Position numbers and translations under genes: made by a program. Below, one piece after another: positions 8,826-17,031 of a DNA stretch of 64,000 nt; the first letter of the stretch is position 1; the number at the start of each line of letters is the position of its first letter. The stretch spans positions 1 through 64,000 of the forward strand of contig JAFZWC010000021.1 in the NCBI GenBank assembly GCA_017617475.1, in the 5' to 3' direction. Origin of the DNA: Bacteroidales bacterium (lineage in GTDB: Bacteria > Bacteroidota > Bacteroidia > Bacteroidales > UBA932). Under the pieces are notes generated by a model. The model ran no database searches and was not told where the DNA came from. It saw only the letters and a program-made list of their open reading frames with translations.

Positions 8826-10271
8826 TCATCTACGTTTCCAAATATAAAACAAAATGGCCGAAATAGCAAAAGTACCCAGGCCTATCCAGGGGGCGGTGAC
8901 GGCGGGCAGGCGGAAGCCCACCTTGTCTACCAGGATGAAAGTGACGCAAACCGCCGTCATGAAAAGGGCGGGAAGCAGGGAAACCAGATACCACAGGCCA
9001 CCTTTCTTCCGCACCAGATAAATGGTTATGGTCCAGAGCGTGAACACGGCCAGCGTCTGGTTGCTCCAGCCGAAGTAACGCCAGATGGTGTTGAAGCCGT
9101 TGGCGTCGGCTATATTATACCATAACAATAACGCAGAACTCACGAACAGCGGCACGGCAATGTACAGGCGCTTGACCAGGCTCTTCTGTTCCAGCTTCAG
9201 GAAATCGGCAATGATGAGCCGGGCGCTGCGGAAAGCCGTATCACCGGAAGTGATGGGGGCAGCCACCACACCCAGCAGGGCCAGGACGCCACCCAGGGCA
9301 CCCAGCCAGTTCCTGGAGACGGCCGTAACGATGGCGGGAGCCGCAGCACCGGCCGATGCACCCACCTCTGCGGCGCCTCCGTCATAGAAGAACCAGGAAG
9401 CCACCGCAGCCCACACAAGAGCCACCAGGCCTTCCGTTATCATGGAGCCGTAGAAGATGGGACGGCCCAGTTTCTCGTTCTTGATGCAGCGGGCCATAAG
9501 CGGGCTCTGCGTAGCGTGGAAGCCGGAAATGGCGCCACAGGCTATGGTAATGAACAGACAGGGGAAGATGGGCTGGTTGGCAATGCCGGTTTTCTCCGTC
9601 CAGCCGCCCAGGCCATTCCAAAGCTCCGGCAAGGAAGGCCATTTGACAAAGAGGCACACCTTGAGCCCCGCCGCCATAAACAGCAACGCCACGGCAAAGA
9701 AGGGATAAATCTTGCCGATGATCTTGTCGATGGGAAGGAGCGTGGCAATTATATAATAGAAGAAGATGACGCCCACCCAGATCATTACGGCCATTCGGCC
9801 GCCGTCTCCGGCGATGTCACCCAGAATGAGGGCCGGGGAATACACGAATACGGCGCCCACCATGAGCAACAGCAGCACCGAGAACACCAGCATCACGTTT
9901 TTGGTGGTTTTTCCCAGATAGGTACCCACCAGTTCCGGCAGGCCGACTCCGCCGTGGCGGACAGAAAGCATTCCGCTGAAATAGTCGTGCACGGCGCCGG
10001 CGAAGATGCAGCCGAAGACAATCCAAAGGTAGCTGGCCGGGCCGAACTTGGCGCCCATGATGGCTCCGAAGATGGGCCCCGTTCCCGCAATGTTGAGGAA
10101 CTGGATCATGTACACCTTCCAGGTGGGCATGGGAATGAAGTCCACGCCGTCATTCTTTTCCACAGCCGGTGTTTTACGGGAGGCATCGGGGCCGAAAACC
10201 CGTTCTACAAACCTGCCGTAAAGGAGATAACCCAGAATAAGGGCAATAATGCTGATAATAAATGATATCAT
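8826..10271 (-). CDS. cstA: CstA-family carbon starvation/peptide transporter
   Basis: Integral membrane transporter of the CstA family, which imports peptides and, in some members, pyruvate. The 481-residue size is the short form common in Bacteroidota (E. coli CstA is about 700). Hallmarks near the N-terminus are QFLNIAGTGPIFGAIMGAKFG, IFAGAVHDYFSGMLSVRHGG and FHATQSPLMARCI in the middle. About a dozen hydrophobic helices follow. The gene is downstream of rsmD, separated by a gap of about 70 nt filled with repeat sequence. Substrate specificity is not readable from sequence. Confidence 0.88.
   Translation of the reverse strand: MISFIISIIALILGYLLYGRFVERVFGPDASRKTPAVEKNDGVDFIPMPTWKVYMIQFLNIAGTGPIFGAIMGAKFGPASYLWIVFGCIFAGAVHDYFSGMLSVRHGGVGLPELVGTYLGKTTKNVMLVFSVLLLLMVGAVFVYSPALILGDIAGDGGRMAVMIWVGVIFFYYIIATLLPIDKIIGKIYPFFAVALLFMAAGLKVCLFVKWPSLPELWNGLGGWTEKTGIANQPIFPCLFITIACGAISGFHATQSPLMARCIKNEKLGRPIFYGSMITEGLVALVWAAVASWFFYDGGAAEVGASAGAAAPAIVTAVSRNWLGALGGVLALLGVVAAPITSGDTAFRSARLIIADFLKLEQKSLVKRLYIAVPLFVSSALLLWYNIADANGFNTIWRYFGWSNQTLAVFTLWTITIYLVRKKGGLWYLVSLLPALFMTAVCVTFILVDKVGFRLPAVTAPWIGLGTFAISAILFYIWKRR
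8839..8870 (-). promoter_or_regulatory. Candidate promoter for the HerA-like gene inside the 3' end of cstA
   Basis: Minus strand: TTTG at 8867-8870, 20-nt spacer, TATATTTG at 8839-8846. Spacing and sequence fit the Bacteroidota consensus, but it lies in the last codons of cstA, so chance cannot be excluded. Confidence 0.4.
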
Positions 10272-10341
10272 AGATTTCTCGACTTCGCTCGAAATGACAA
10301 AAAAGTGCTCAGAATGACAAAAAGGTGCTCAGAATGACAAT
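10272..10341. repeat. REP-like GAATGACA repeats between rsmD and cstA
   Basis: Contains one longer degenerate copy (AGATTTCTCGACTTCGCTCG then AAATGACAA) followed by two short tandem units ending CTCAGAATGACAA, about 21 nt apart. The core matches copies at 16399, 34484 and 54026. It fills the gap between two same-strand genes. Confidence 0.75.
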
Positions 10342-10342
10342 A

Positions 10343-10873
10343 CTACTCAAAGAAGGAGAAATGAACCCTTCCGTAATGCTTTTCTTTCTTGAAATGCGGA
10401 TGCCGGGTGAAGGAATGCTCGTCCCCGTGCTCCAGGATGAAGTAGCAGCCGGGATGAAGCAGGTCCAGGGAGAAGATTTGGTCCGGAAGGGTTTCCAGGC
10501 CTTCCAGGGCATAGGGAGGGTCGGCGAAGATGATGTCGAACTTCTCGCGGCAGATGGGCAGGAAGTCAAAGACATTGTCCCGTACCATGGTCACATTGGA
10601 CAGGCCCAGGCGGTCCGCCTCGGTTTTGATGAAACTGGCATTCTCGCGGGCCATTTCCACACAATAGACGCGGGAGGCCCCGCGGGAGGCGAACTCAAAG
10701 GCAATGGAGCCGGTACCTCCGAAAAGGTCCAGCACCTTGAGGTCTTCGAACTCGTATTCGTTGTCCAGGATATTGAACAGGCCTTCCTTGGCAAAGTCCG
10801 TGGTGGGACGCGCCTTGTATCCTGCCGGTGGCAGAATCACTTTTCCCTTCAGTTTTCCGCCAATGATGCGCAT
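10343..10873 (-). CDS. rsmD: 16S rRNA (guanine(966)-N2)-methyltransferase RsmD
   Basis: SAM-dependent methyltransferase that modifies G966 in the small-subunit rRNA. The 176-residue protein begins MRIIGGKLKGK, the usual RsmD start. The PTTDFAKEGLFNIL region is present, the SAM site is at VLDLFGGTGSIAFE near residue 47, and the catalytic FADPPY motif is near residue 117. It follows the DUF3822 gene by 4 nt, a neighbour pair common in Bacteroidota. Both are probably co-transcribed with the upstream lipid-anchored or membrane protein gene at 11577. Confidence 0.95.
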   Translation of the reverse strand: MRIIGGKLKGKVILPPAGYKARPTTDFAKEGLFNILDNEYEFEDLKVLDLFGGTGSIAFEFASRGASRVYCVEMARENASFIKTEADRLGLSNVTMVRDNVFDFLPICREKFDIIFADPPYALEGLETLPDQIFSLDLLHPGCYFILEHGDEHSFTRHPHFKKEKHYGRVHFSFFE

Positions 10874-10877
10874 GCCG

Positions 10878-11567
10878 TTATAATTGCACTACGCCCTTGA
10901 AATAGCGGTACAGGGACATGCTGGCCTCGCTGGTGAGTGGCGTGCGGAAGCAGACCGTGGATACTTCCGGATTCAGCTGCAGTTGCTTGAGGCCCAGGAA
11001 CAGAAAATACTGGGCGGTGGTGAAGTCCGGAGCCTGGAACACGTTGGCCAGGCGGAGGCTCTTTCCCTGGGCTATCACCAGATGCAGATAACCGTCGGCC
11101 CAGGAGGCCACAATCTTGTTGTATTCCGAGAGGGTTTCCAACTGCCTCAGCAGATAGTACATCTCCGGCAGCACACGGACGGGCTCTCCCGATACGGGCA
11201 GAACCGTCTGGGCCATCACTTTGGAAAGGGTTTCGCCGATGGAATTGCTGAAGATGAGCACCGAGGCCTGGGAAGGGACGGGAACGGTTTCTACGAAATC
11301 GGCCTCTCCCAGGGTGCAGACTTCCTCCAATGCGGCCCGGGCATGGGAAGGGTCGTAGAAGACTTCGGGCACCAGGCAGAACTTGGGGGTAAGCAGCGAG
11401 ACGGCCACCTTTTCGTAACGGCGCTGGAACTCCGGCGTGGTGAAGAGGGTTTCCGCACCCAGCCAGCCGGACATGCGGACTTCGCCTTCCGTCTGCACCT
11501 TAAAAGAATATCCACTCAAGGAAACTTGAATGGATATCCCTGTAAATGATGTGTTGGAGCTTTCCAT
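10878..11567 (-). CDS. DUF3822 family protein
   Basis: 229-residue cytosolic protein. Proteins of this family in Bacteroidota lie next to rsmD and are predicted to have an actin-like ATPase fold. The N-terminus has alternating short strands (ISIQVSLSGYSFKVQ), and the middle contains the small-residue loop EVFYDPSHARAALEEVC. The C-terminal stretch TVCFRTPLTSEASMSLYRYF is a conserved-looking end. No catalytic motif can be assigned. Assignment rests on general sequence look and on the rsmD neighbourhood. Confidence 0.75.
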   Translation of the reverse strand: MESSNTSFTGISIQVSLSGYSFKVQTEGEVRMSGWLGAETLFTTPEFQRRYEKVAVSLLTPKFCLVPEVFYDPSHARAALEEVCTLGEADFVETVPVPSQASVLIFSNSIGETLSKVMAQTVLPVSGEPVRVLPEMYYLLRQLETLSEYNKIVASWADGYLHLVIAQGKSLRLANVFQAPDFTTAQYFLFLGLKQLQLNPEVSTVCFRTPLTSEASMSLYRYFKGVVQL

Positions 11568-11576
11568 ACAGGAAGA

Positions 11577-12278
11577 TTACTCCCAGTTACCTGCGTTGTT
11601 GTTAGGAGCGGTTACGCTGCCCACCTGCAGGCCTTCGAACTTGTTCTGGTCCTTGCGCTCGGCGTCCAGGTTGATGCGGAGCTGATTGTCCAGACCTTTG
11701 CACAGAGCCTTGTAAGGCATGCGGGCCTCGAACAGGGGAACATGAACACCGGAAACGAGCTTGATGGTGGATTCCATCTCAGTCTTGACGCCACCGGAGA
11801 ACGGGATGTAGGCCAGGGAATCGATGTGGAAATCCGGACGGTTGGTGAAGAGGGTATCCTTCACGGGCACCTGGGTGGTAACGGAATAAACCACGGGAGT
11901 TCCCTTCTTATAGGCATCCTGCAGAAGGACGAGCATCTGTTCGGGTTTGAGCTTCTTGTTGGCCTTCTTGATGGCTTCGGTGTTGGCGACGGCCAGGGAA
12001 TCGTCCATGGAGCCGATCTGCATCACGATGGCCATTTTGCCGCTTTCATAGAACATCTTGAGGGAGTCCATGGTGGGGCTGAAACGGCCGGTCTCACTCT
12101 TGAAGGCTACCTGAAGGGTGCGGATGTCTTTCAGACGCTGGATGGCCACCTGAGAACGGGCGGCAACCTCCTTGTTGAATTTGACCGGCTTTTGGACGCT
12201 CTTGACCGTAAGCCAGACAAGAAGGACGATAAGGGCTGCCAGGGCGCACTCAAGTGCGATTTTGACTGATTTGTTCAT
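11577..12278 (-). CDS. Conserved hypothetical protein with N-terminal membrane anchor
   Basis: 233 residues: a single transmembrane helix near residues 9-27 (LECALAALIVLLVWLTV), then a largely helical/extended extracytoplasmic domain (FNKEVAARSQVAIQRLKDIRTLQVAFKSETGRFSPTMDSL). The latter resembles the pseudopilin-like pattern of small periplasmic domains with a helix running out of the membrane. It is the first gene of the run 11577-DUF3822-rsmD, with a promoter-like box just upstream. I do not recognise a named family. A role linked to the envelope is inferred only from the anchor. Confidence 0.7.
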   Translation of the reverse strand: MNKSVKIALECALAALIVLLVWLTVKSVQKPVKFNKEVAARSQVAIQRLKDIRTLQVAFKSETGRFSPTMDSLKMFYESGKMAIVMQIGSMDDSLAVANTEAIKKANKKLKPEQMLVLLQDAYKKGTPVVYSVTTQVPVKDTLFTNRPDFHIDSLAYIPFSGGVKTEMESTIKLVSGVHVPLFEARMPYKALCKGLDNQLRINLDAERKDQNKFEGLQVGSVTAPNNNAGNWE

Positions 12279-12313
12279 TATTCTAGTGTTTTATAAATAT
12301 CCTAAACTTCCGA

Positions 12314-12321
12314 CAAAGTTA
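12314..12321 (-). promoter_or_regulatory. -7 promoter box for the 11577-rsmD operon
   Basis: Minus-strand TAACTTTG, with ATTG 20 nt upstream as a possible -33 element. Leader about 30 nt to the ATG at 12278. Confidence 0.45.
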
Positions 12322-12354
12322 AAAAAATGATTTCTCAAAAGCAATAATCTTTTG

Positions 12355-12362
12355 TAAATTTG
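12355..12362 (+). promoter_or_regulatory. -7 promoter box for the nrnA operon
   Basis: TAAATTTG, 22 nt before the nrnA ATG, in the divergent gap with the membrane-protein gene. No clear -33 box. Confidence 0.45.
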
Positions 12363-12384
12363 CCATCGCAAATTAGTCCTGTTC

Positions 12385-13407
12385 ATGGTTATCCTTACAG
12401 AAGAGAAGATTACGGCTCTGAAAGCGCTGCTGGAAACCGCCTCCAAGGTGGTTGTACTGGGCCATACCCATCCCGACGGCGACGCCCTGGGCTCCACCGC
12501 CGGCCTCTGTCTCTTCCTTAAACAGGTCATGGGCAAGGAGGTGAGCTGCCTGTTCAGCGACACCCCGCCGGACAATCTGCTCTTCCTGCTGGCCGAAGAC
12601 ATCCCGTACTGTTTTGCCGACAAGCAGCCCCGCAAGGCCGTCCAGGCCATAGAAAAGGCCGATCTGATAGTCCTGCTGGACGCCAACGCCTTCAACCGCA
12701 CCGAAGCCCTGATGCAGCCGCTTCAGGAGGCATCGGCCCGCAAGCTGCTCATAGACCATCACCTGAACCCGGACACTTCCAGTTTTGACCTGGTCTTCTC
12801 CACGCCGGACATTTCCTCCACGTCGGAGCTCCTATACTGGATTCTCAAAGCGCTGGGCTGGACCCCCGCCCCGGGCGTGGGCAACAGCCTCCTGGCCGGC
12901 ATGACGACGGACACCAACAATTTCGCCAACTCGGTGTATCCTTCCACTTTCCAGATGGCATCGGAACTGGTCGCCGCGGGAGTGGACCGGGACGCCGTCC
13001 TTCAGAAACTGTACTGGTGCTACCGGGAAAACCGGGTGCGCCTCATGGGATACATGCAAAGCAAACGGCTGACCATCCTTCCCAACGGCGCCGCCTATAT
13101 GATTCTCTCCCGGAGCATCCAGAAGAAATACGACCTTCGCGAGGGCGAATCCGAAGGCCTCGTGAACGTGCCGCTGGCCATCAGGGACGTAAGGCTGAGC
13201 GTACTGGTGAAAGAAGAAGGCCCCCTGTGGCGCGTGAGCATCCGCTCCAAGCGGGGAACATCGGCCCAGAACCTGGCGCAGCGCTTCTTCCACGGCGGCG
13301 GCCACGAGAATGCCTCCGGGGGAAAGATTCTCCCCGGCAAGGATTTTGCCCGGGCCGAAGGTATCGGCCCCTATCTGGAAAGGGTTTTAAACGAGTACCT
13401 CTCATGA
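12385..13407 (+). CDS. nrnA: DHH/DHHA1 phosphoesterase, oligoribonuclease/pAp phosphatase type
   Basis: Degrades short RNA oligomers (nanoRNA) and, in characterised homologues, also 3'-phosphoadenosine 5'-phosphate. The 340-residue protein carries the DHH-family motifs: HTHPDGDALGS near residue 28, LIVLLDAN near 93, the LLIDHH signature near 119, and the DHHA1 glycine motif GGGHENASGGK near residue 307. These Asp/His residues bind the Mn2+ ions. It is the first gene of a long plus-strand operon; its TGA overlaps the next ATG in ATGA (13404-13407), so translation is coupled. Confidence 0.93.
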   Translation: MVILTEEKITALKALLETASKVVVLGHTHPDGDALGSTAGLCLFLKQVMGKEVSCLFSDTPPDNLLFLLAEDIPYCFADKQPRKAVQAIEKADLIVLLDANAFNRTEALMQPLQEASARKLLIDHHLNPDTSSFDLVFSTPDISSTSELLYWILKALGWTPAPGVGNSLLAGMTTDTNNFANSVYPSTFQMASELVAAGVDRDAVLQKLYWCYRENRVRLMGYMQSKRLTILPNGAAYMILSRSIQKKYDLREGESEGLVNVPLAIRDVRLSVLVKEEGPLWRVSIRSKRGTSAQNLAQRFFHGGGHENASGGKILPGKDFARAEGIGPYLERVLNEYLS

Positions 13408-13961
13408 AGCGAAGCACCGTCATCCTCCTGGTCCTCCTCCTGGCAGCCTGCACCAAGCAGTCGCTGCAGACCACCTATGACAAGCAGACCACCAACATCG
13501 AGAGCTTCATATCGGCCCAGATGAGCAAGGATGCCCACGCCACTCTGGTACGCAGCGAAGGGGCCTACCGTCTGAACCTGCACGACACGCTGGACGCCAC
13601 CCTTCATCGCAAAGACTCGCTGGCATGGGGCGGGCAGGTAGTGCTTTATTACGGCTGTTTCACCCTCACCAGCGCCAGCATTTCCACGGCCAACCTGGTA
13701 GCCACCAACCTCCGGGAACTGGCCCAGCAGGCCAAATGGAACCTGACCGACGAATCCCGCTACAAGCTGGACACACTTACGCTGGACAACTCCCTGCTGC
13801 CCGGACTGGCGGCCGGACTGGCGGGCGTACAGCCTCTGGATGAGGGGTATATCCTCTTTACCGGAAAATATGGCTACGGCGCCTCCCAGAAAGGCACGAT
13901 TCCTGCAAGAAGTGCCCTGGCCTATTACTTTTGGATAGAAAATATTAACAATGAAAACTAG
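13404..13961 (+). CDS. Lipoprotein with degenerate FKBP domain (GldI-like)
   Basis: 185 residues beginning MKRSTVILLVLLLAACTKQS, a signal peptide with lipobox LAAC, so the protein is anchored to a membrane facing the periplasm or outside. The C-terminus GKYGYGASQKGTIPARSALAY matches the end of FKBP-type peptidyl-prolyl isomerase domains. The usual VFD(S/T) strand is replaced by ISTANLVATN, so activity is doubtful. In Bacteroidota an FKBP-like lipoprotein (GldI in gliding species) often sits next to the DHH phosphoesterase gene. The ATG at 13404 gives the signal peptide; longer frames only overlap nrnA. It overlaps the next gene by 11 nt. Confidence 0.8.
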   Translation: MKRSTVILLVLLLAACTKQSLQTTYDKQTTNIESFISAQMSKDAHATLVRSEGAYRLNLHDTLDATLHRKDSLAWGGQVVLYYGCFTLTSASISTANLVATNLRELAQQAKWNLTDESRYKLDTLTLDNSLLPGLAAGLAGVQPLDEGYILFTGKYGYGASQKGTIPARSALAYYFWIENINNEN

Positions 13962-14994
13962 ATATCTCCTTTTAGCGGCCTTGAGCCTGACCCTCCTGGG
14001 ATGCACCCGGGACAACACACCCACCTCCGGGGAAATAGCCCGCGATTACCTGGCCCTGTGGATGGACAAGTACCACCCCGGCATATCGGCCAATTCCGAC
14101 GGCCTTTATATCCTGAAGGACGAGCCCGGCACCGGAGACCTGTGGGACGCGGAACAGAGTTATTCTTACGTGGAAGTTACGGTCCGCACCCTTAACGGCA
14201 CCATCTCTTCCACCTCCGACTCCACTTTGTGCAAACAGCTGGGCACCTATGCCAAAGGCAATTATTACGGTCCCCGCTTCCAGGCCACAGGCGAAGGCAG
14301 CAGTTACGCCGGTTTCGACGCCATGCTCAAGGGAATGCGCTCCGGCGGAACCCGTGAGGCCGTAATCCCCGCCTGGATGCTCACCACCAGCCGTTTCGAC
14401 ACCCAGCAGAAATACCTGGATGCCGCCACCTCTTCCACTTCCCTCATTTATGGGGTAACCCTGAGGGGCCAGACCAACGACGTCACCGAGACCGAGAAGG
14501 ACAGCCTCTACCGTTATGTCCAGCGCAAATACGGTAACGTGTTATCCTCTTCCTACAAGAGCGATACAGACCCCGACGGCACTTTCTATTTCATCAGCGA
14601 CACTTCCGCTTTCGTGAACAGCGACATCAAGCCCCGCGGAGACACCGACGAAGCCACCCTTAACTATACCGGCCGGCTCCTCAACGGACAGGTATTCGAC
14701 ACCACCATTGAAAAAGTGGCCAAGGACGCCGGACTGTACAGCAGCAGCAAGAGCTACTCCCCCGTTTCCATCACTTTCGCCAAGGAGTGGAACAGCATTT
14801 CCATGGGGAGCAGTTCTTCGCTTATTGACGGCTTCAAGGGCGGCCTCTCCAAAATGAGATATCCGGGCCAGAAGGCCGTCATCGTTTTCACATCCTCGCA
14901 CGGTTATTCCACCAACGGCAGCGGCGATACCATCCCTGCCTGGTCACCCCTGGAGTTTGCGCTGGAGCTGGTTTCCGTAACAAGCCTGGAATAG
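13951..14994 (+). CDS. Lipoprotein with two FKBP-type isomerase-like domains
   Basis: 347 residues starting MKTRYLLLAALSLTLLGCTR, with lipobox LLGC. The C-terminal half is a recognisable FKBP domain: TLNYTGRLLNGQVFDTT near residue 233, IDGFKGGLSKMRYPGQKA, then SHGYSTNGSGDTIPAWSPLEF. It has the YTG, VFDT, G(Y/F)..GL..M..G and IPAWSPL elements expected of an active isomerase. The N-terminal half (YVEVTVRTLNGT, YAGFDAMLKGMRSGG) looks like a second, degenerate copy. It probably assists folding of exported proteins. It overlaps the previous gene and ends 3 nt before the MATE gene. Confidence 0.82.
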   Translation: MKTRYLLLAALSLTLLGCTRDNTPTSGEIARDYLALWMDKYHPGISANSDGLYILKDEPGTGDLWDAEQSYSYVEVTVRTLNGTISSTSDSTLCKQLGTYAKGNYYGPRFQATGEGSSYAGFDAMLKGMRSGGTREAVIPAWMLTTSRFDTQQKYLDAATSSTSLIYGVTLRGQTNDVTETEKDSLYRYVQRKYGNVLSSSYKSDTDPDGTFYFISDTSAFVNSDIKPRGDTDEATLNYTGRLLNGQVFDTTIEKVAKDAGLYSSSKSYSPVSITFAKEWNSISMGSSSSLIDGFKGGLSKMRYPGQKAVIVFTSSHGYSTNGSGDTIPAWSPLEFALELVSVTSLE

Positions 14995-14997
14995 GAT

Positions 14998-16398
14998 ATG
15001 GGCGGGAACGCAGTCCCTACAGAACTGGGCACCAAGCCCATTGGCGCCCTCATCAAGCAGTACGCCGTACCTGGCATCATAGCCATGACGGCGTCTTCGC
15101 TGTATAATATGGTGGACAGCATCTACATCGGCCATATTGCCGATGTGGGTTCCCTCTCCATCGCCGGCCTGGCCATCACCTTCCCCCTCATGAACATCTC
15201 CACAGCCTTCGGCACGCTGGTGGGGGTGGGCGCCGCCACCATGATTTCCGTGCTCCTGGGCCAGAAGAACTATGCGGTAGCCCGGAAGGTCCTGTGCAAC
15301 GAGGTAACCCTCAACATCCTCACGGGCCTCATTTTTACCCTGGTCACCCTCCTGTGGATGGATCCCATCCTGCGCTTCTTCGGGGCGTCCGACGCCACCC
15401 TCCCCTTTGCCCGGAGGTACATGACCATCATTGCCATCGGCAACGCCGTCACGCATCTGTACTTCGGCCTCAACTCCGTGGTGCGGTCGTCAGGCAATCC
15501 CAAACTGGCCATGGGGCTCACGCTTTTCACGGTGTTCTCCAACGCCATACTGGACCCTATCTTCATCTTTGCACTGGATATGGGCGTCCAGGGTGCCGCC
15601 ATCGCCACCGTCCTGTGCCAGTTCATGTCCCTGTGCTACACCTTGTGGTATTTCCTGAACCAGGACCGTTTCCTGCACCTTCCCCGTTCCCTCAAGCTCT
15701 TCCGCGTGGACTGGAAGATTGCCAAGGATTCCCTGGCCATCGGCCTGGGACCCTTCCTCATGAACCTGGCCAGCTGCATTGTGGTGCTGTTCATTAACCA
15801 GCAGCTGGTGAAATGGGGCGGAGACCTGGCTGTGGGCGCTTACGGAATAGTGAACCGCATCACCTTCCTGTTTGTCATGATTGTGTTCGGCTTCAACCAG
15901 GGCATGCAGCCCATAGCCGGTTACAACTATGGCGCCCGGCAGTACGGCCGCGTACGGGAAGTATACCTGAAAACGGCCGGCTGGGCCACGCTGATCACCT
16001 TCGTGGGCTTCGTGGTCTCCGAATTCCTGGCCACCCCTACCGTTCAGATTTTCACCAACGACCCCGTGCTGGTGGACAAGGCCGCCAGGGGGCTTCAAAA
16101 GATGAATGTAGTGTTCCCCATCGTGGGCTTCCAGATGGTGACCACCAACCTCTTCCAGTGCCTGGGCATGGTGCGCAAATCCATTTTCCTGTCCCTTTCC
16201 CGGCAACTCCTTTTCCTGTTACCCTGCATCTACATCCTGCCTCCGCTGCTGGAGTCCGAAGTGGGTGTGTGGTACAGTTTCCCCATCTCCGACACCATTG
16301 CCGCCATCCTCACGGCCATACTGGCGGCGGGCCTGCTCAAGAAACTGGGCAAGCTCAAGGACGGAGACGACCCCAGTATCCTGGGAAGCCAGATTTAG
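14998..16398 (+). CDS. MATE family efflux transporter
   Basis: 466-residue inner-membrane exporter of the MATE (MatE) family with about 12 hydrophobic helices in two repeats. The N-terminus LGTKPIGALIKQYAVPGIIAM and the following YNMVDSIYIGHI are the classic MATE start. NSVVRSSGNPKLAMG and NQGMQPIAGYNYGAR mark the two repeat halves. MATE proteins export drugs or organic cations in exchange for Na+ or H+; the natural substrate here is unknown. The start ATG at 14998 follows the lipoprotein stop directly, so it is an operon member. Confidence 0.93.
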   Translation: MGGNAVPTELGTKPIGALIKQYAVPGIIAMTASSLYNMVDSIYIGHIADVGSLSIAGLAITFPLMNISTAFGTLVGVGAATMISVLLGQKNYAVARKVLCNEVTLNILTGLIFTLVTLLWMDPILRFFGASDATLPFARRYMTIIAIGNAVTHLYFGLNSVVRSSGNPKLAMGLTLFTVFSNAILDPIFIFALDMGVQGAAIATVLCQFMSLCYTLWYFLNQDRFLHLPRSLKLFRVDWKIAKDSLAIGLGPFLMNLASCIVVLFINQQLVKWGGDLAVGAYGIVNRITFLFVMIVFGFNQGMQPIAGYNYGARQYGRVREVYLKTAGWATLITFVGFVVSEFLATPTVQIFTNDPVLVDKAARGLQKMNVVFPIVGFQMVTTNLFQCLGMVRKSIFLSLSRQLLFLLPCIYILPPLLESEVGVWYSFPISDTIAAILTAILAAGLLKKLGKLKDGDDPSILGSQI

Positions 16399-16426
16399 AG
16401 ATTCTTCACTTCGTTCAGAATGACAA
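16399..16426 (+). repeat. REP-like element supplying the next start codon
   Basis: AGATTCTTCACTTCGTTCAG followed by AATGACAA, a copy of the dispersed repeat. It fills the whole gap after the MATE stop, and its ATG (16420-16422) is the start of the downstream kinase-like gene. Confidence 0.8.
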
Positions 16427-17031
16427 ACAATACCATCATCAATGTGGGCCGGAGCTTCGGCAGCGGAGGCGGATTCGTAGGGAAGTCCATCGGCCGCAAA
16501 CTGGGCATCCCGGTTTTTGACAACGAACTCATTTCCAAGGCCGCCGAAGAGAGCGGTTACTCCAAAACCCTCTTTGCCAAAGGGGAGGAAAAGAGCCTGT
16601 TCTCCGTGTCCAGCTTCTTTGCCTCCGGCCGCCTGAGCTACCTGGACAACGGCTACGTGAACGACAATATGCTCTTCAACATCCAGAGCGAGGTCATCCG
16701 CAGCATTGCCGACAAGGGCGACGCCGTCATCATCGGCCGGTGTGCAGACTACATTCTGCGGGACCGCCCCTGCCTGAACGTATTTGTGGACGGACCGGAG
16801 GAATACCGCATCCGCCGGCTCATGGAGAACGAGCACCTCACGGCCGCCGAAGCCGAGAAGCTCATGCGCCGCAAGGACCGCACCCGCGAGACTTATTACA
16901 ACTACTACACCTTCGGAGCCTGGGGACAGGCCTCCAACTACCATCTGTGCGTGGACAGCTCCGTCCTGGGCATAGAGGGTACGGCCGATCTCATCATTGA
17001 CTTCGGCCGCCGTGCCGGTCTGGTCAAGTGA
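16420..17031 (+). CDS. Cytidylate kinase-like family protein
   Basis: 203 residues of the cytidylate kinase-like P-loop family (distinct from the true cmk at 62755). A nucleotide-binding loop is present as GRSFGSGGGFVGKSI near residue 10, which is longer than a standard Walker A. DAVIIGRCADYIL near residue 104 and the basic lid segment LMRRKDRTRETYYNYYT near 148 follow the family pattern. The true substrate is unknown. The ATG lies inside a repeat element, and no other ATG precedes the P-loop, so the start is reasonably sure. It overlaps the following gene by 4 nt. Confidence 0.82.
   Translation: MTNNTIINVGRSFGSGGGFVGKSIGRKLGIPVFDNELISKAAEESGYSKTLFAKGEEKSLFSVSSFFASGRLSYLDNGYVNDNMLFNIQSEVIRSIADKGDAVIIGRCADYILRDRPCLNVFVDGPEEYRIRRLMENEHLTAAEAEKLMRRKDRTRETYYNYYTFGAWGQASNYHLCVDSSVLGIEGTADLIIDFGRRAGLVK

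Noticed and set aside
10878..12278. Type II secretion pseudopilin for the membrane protein at 11577
   Set aside because: The helix-then-extended pattern is suggestive, but there is no prepilin peptidase cleavage motif and no secretion genes nearby.
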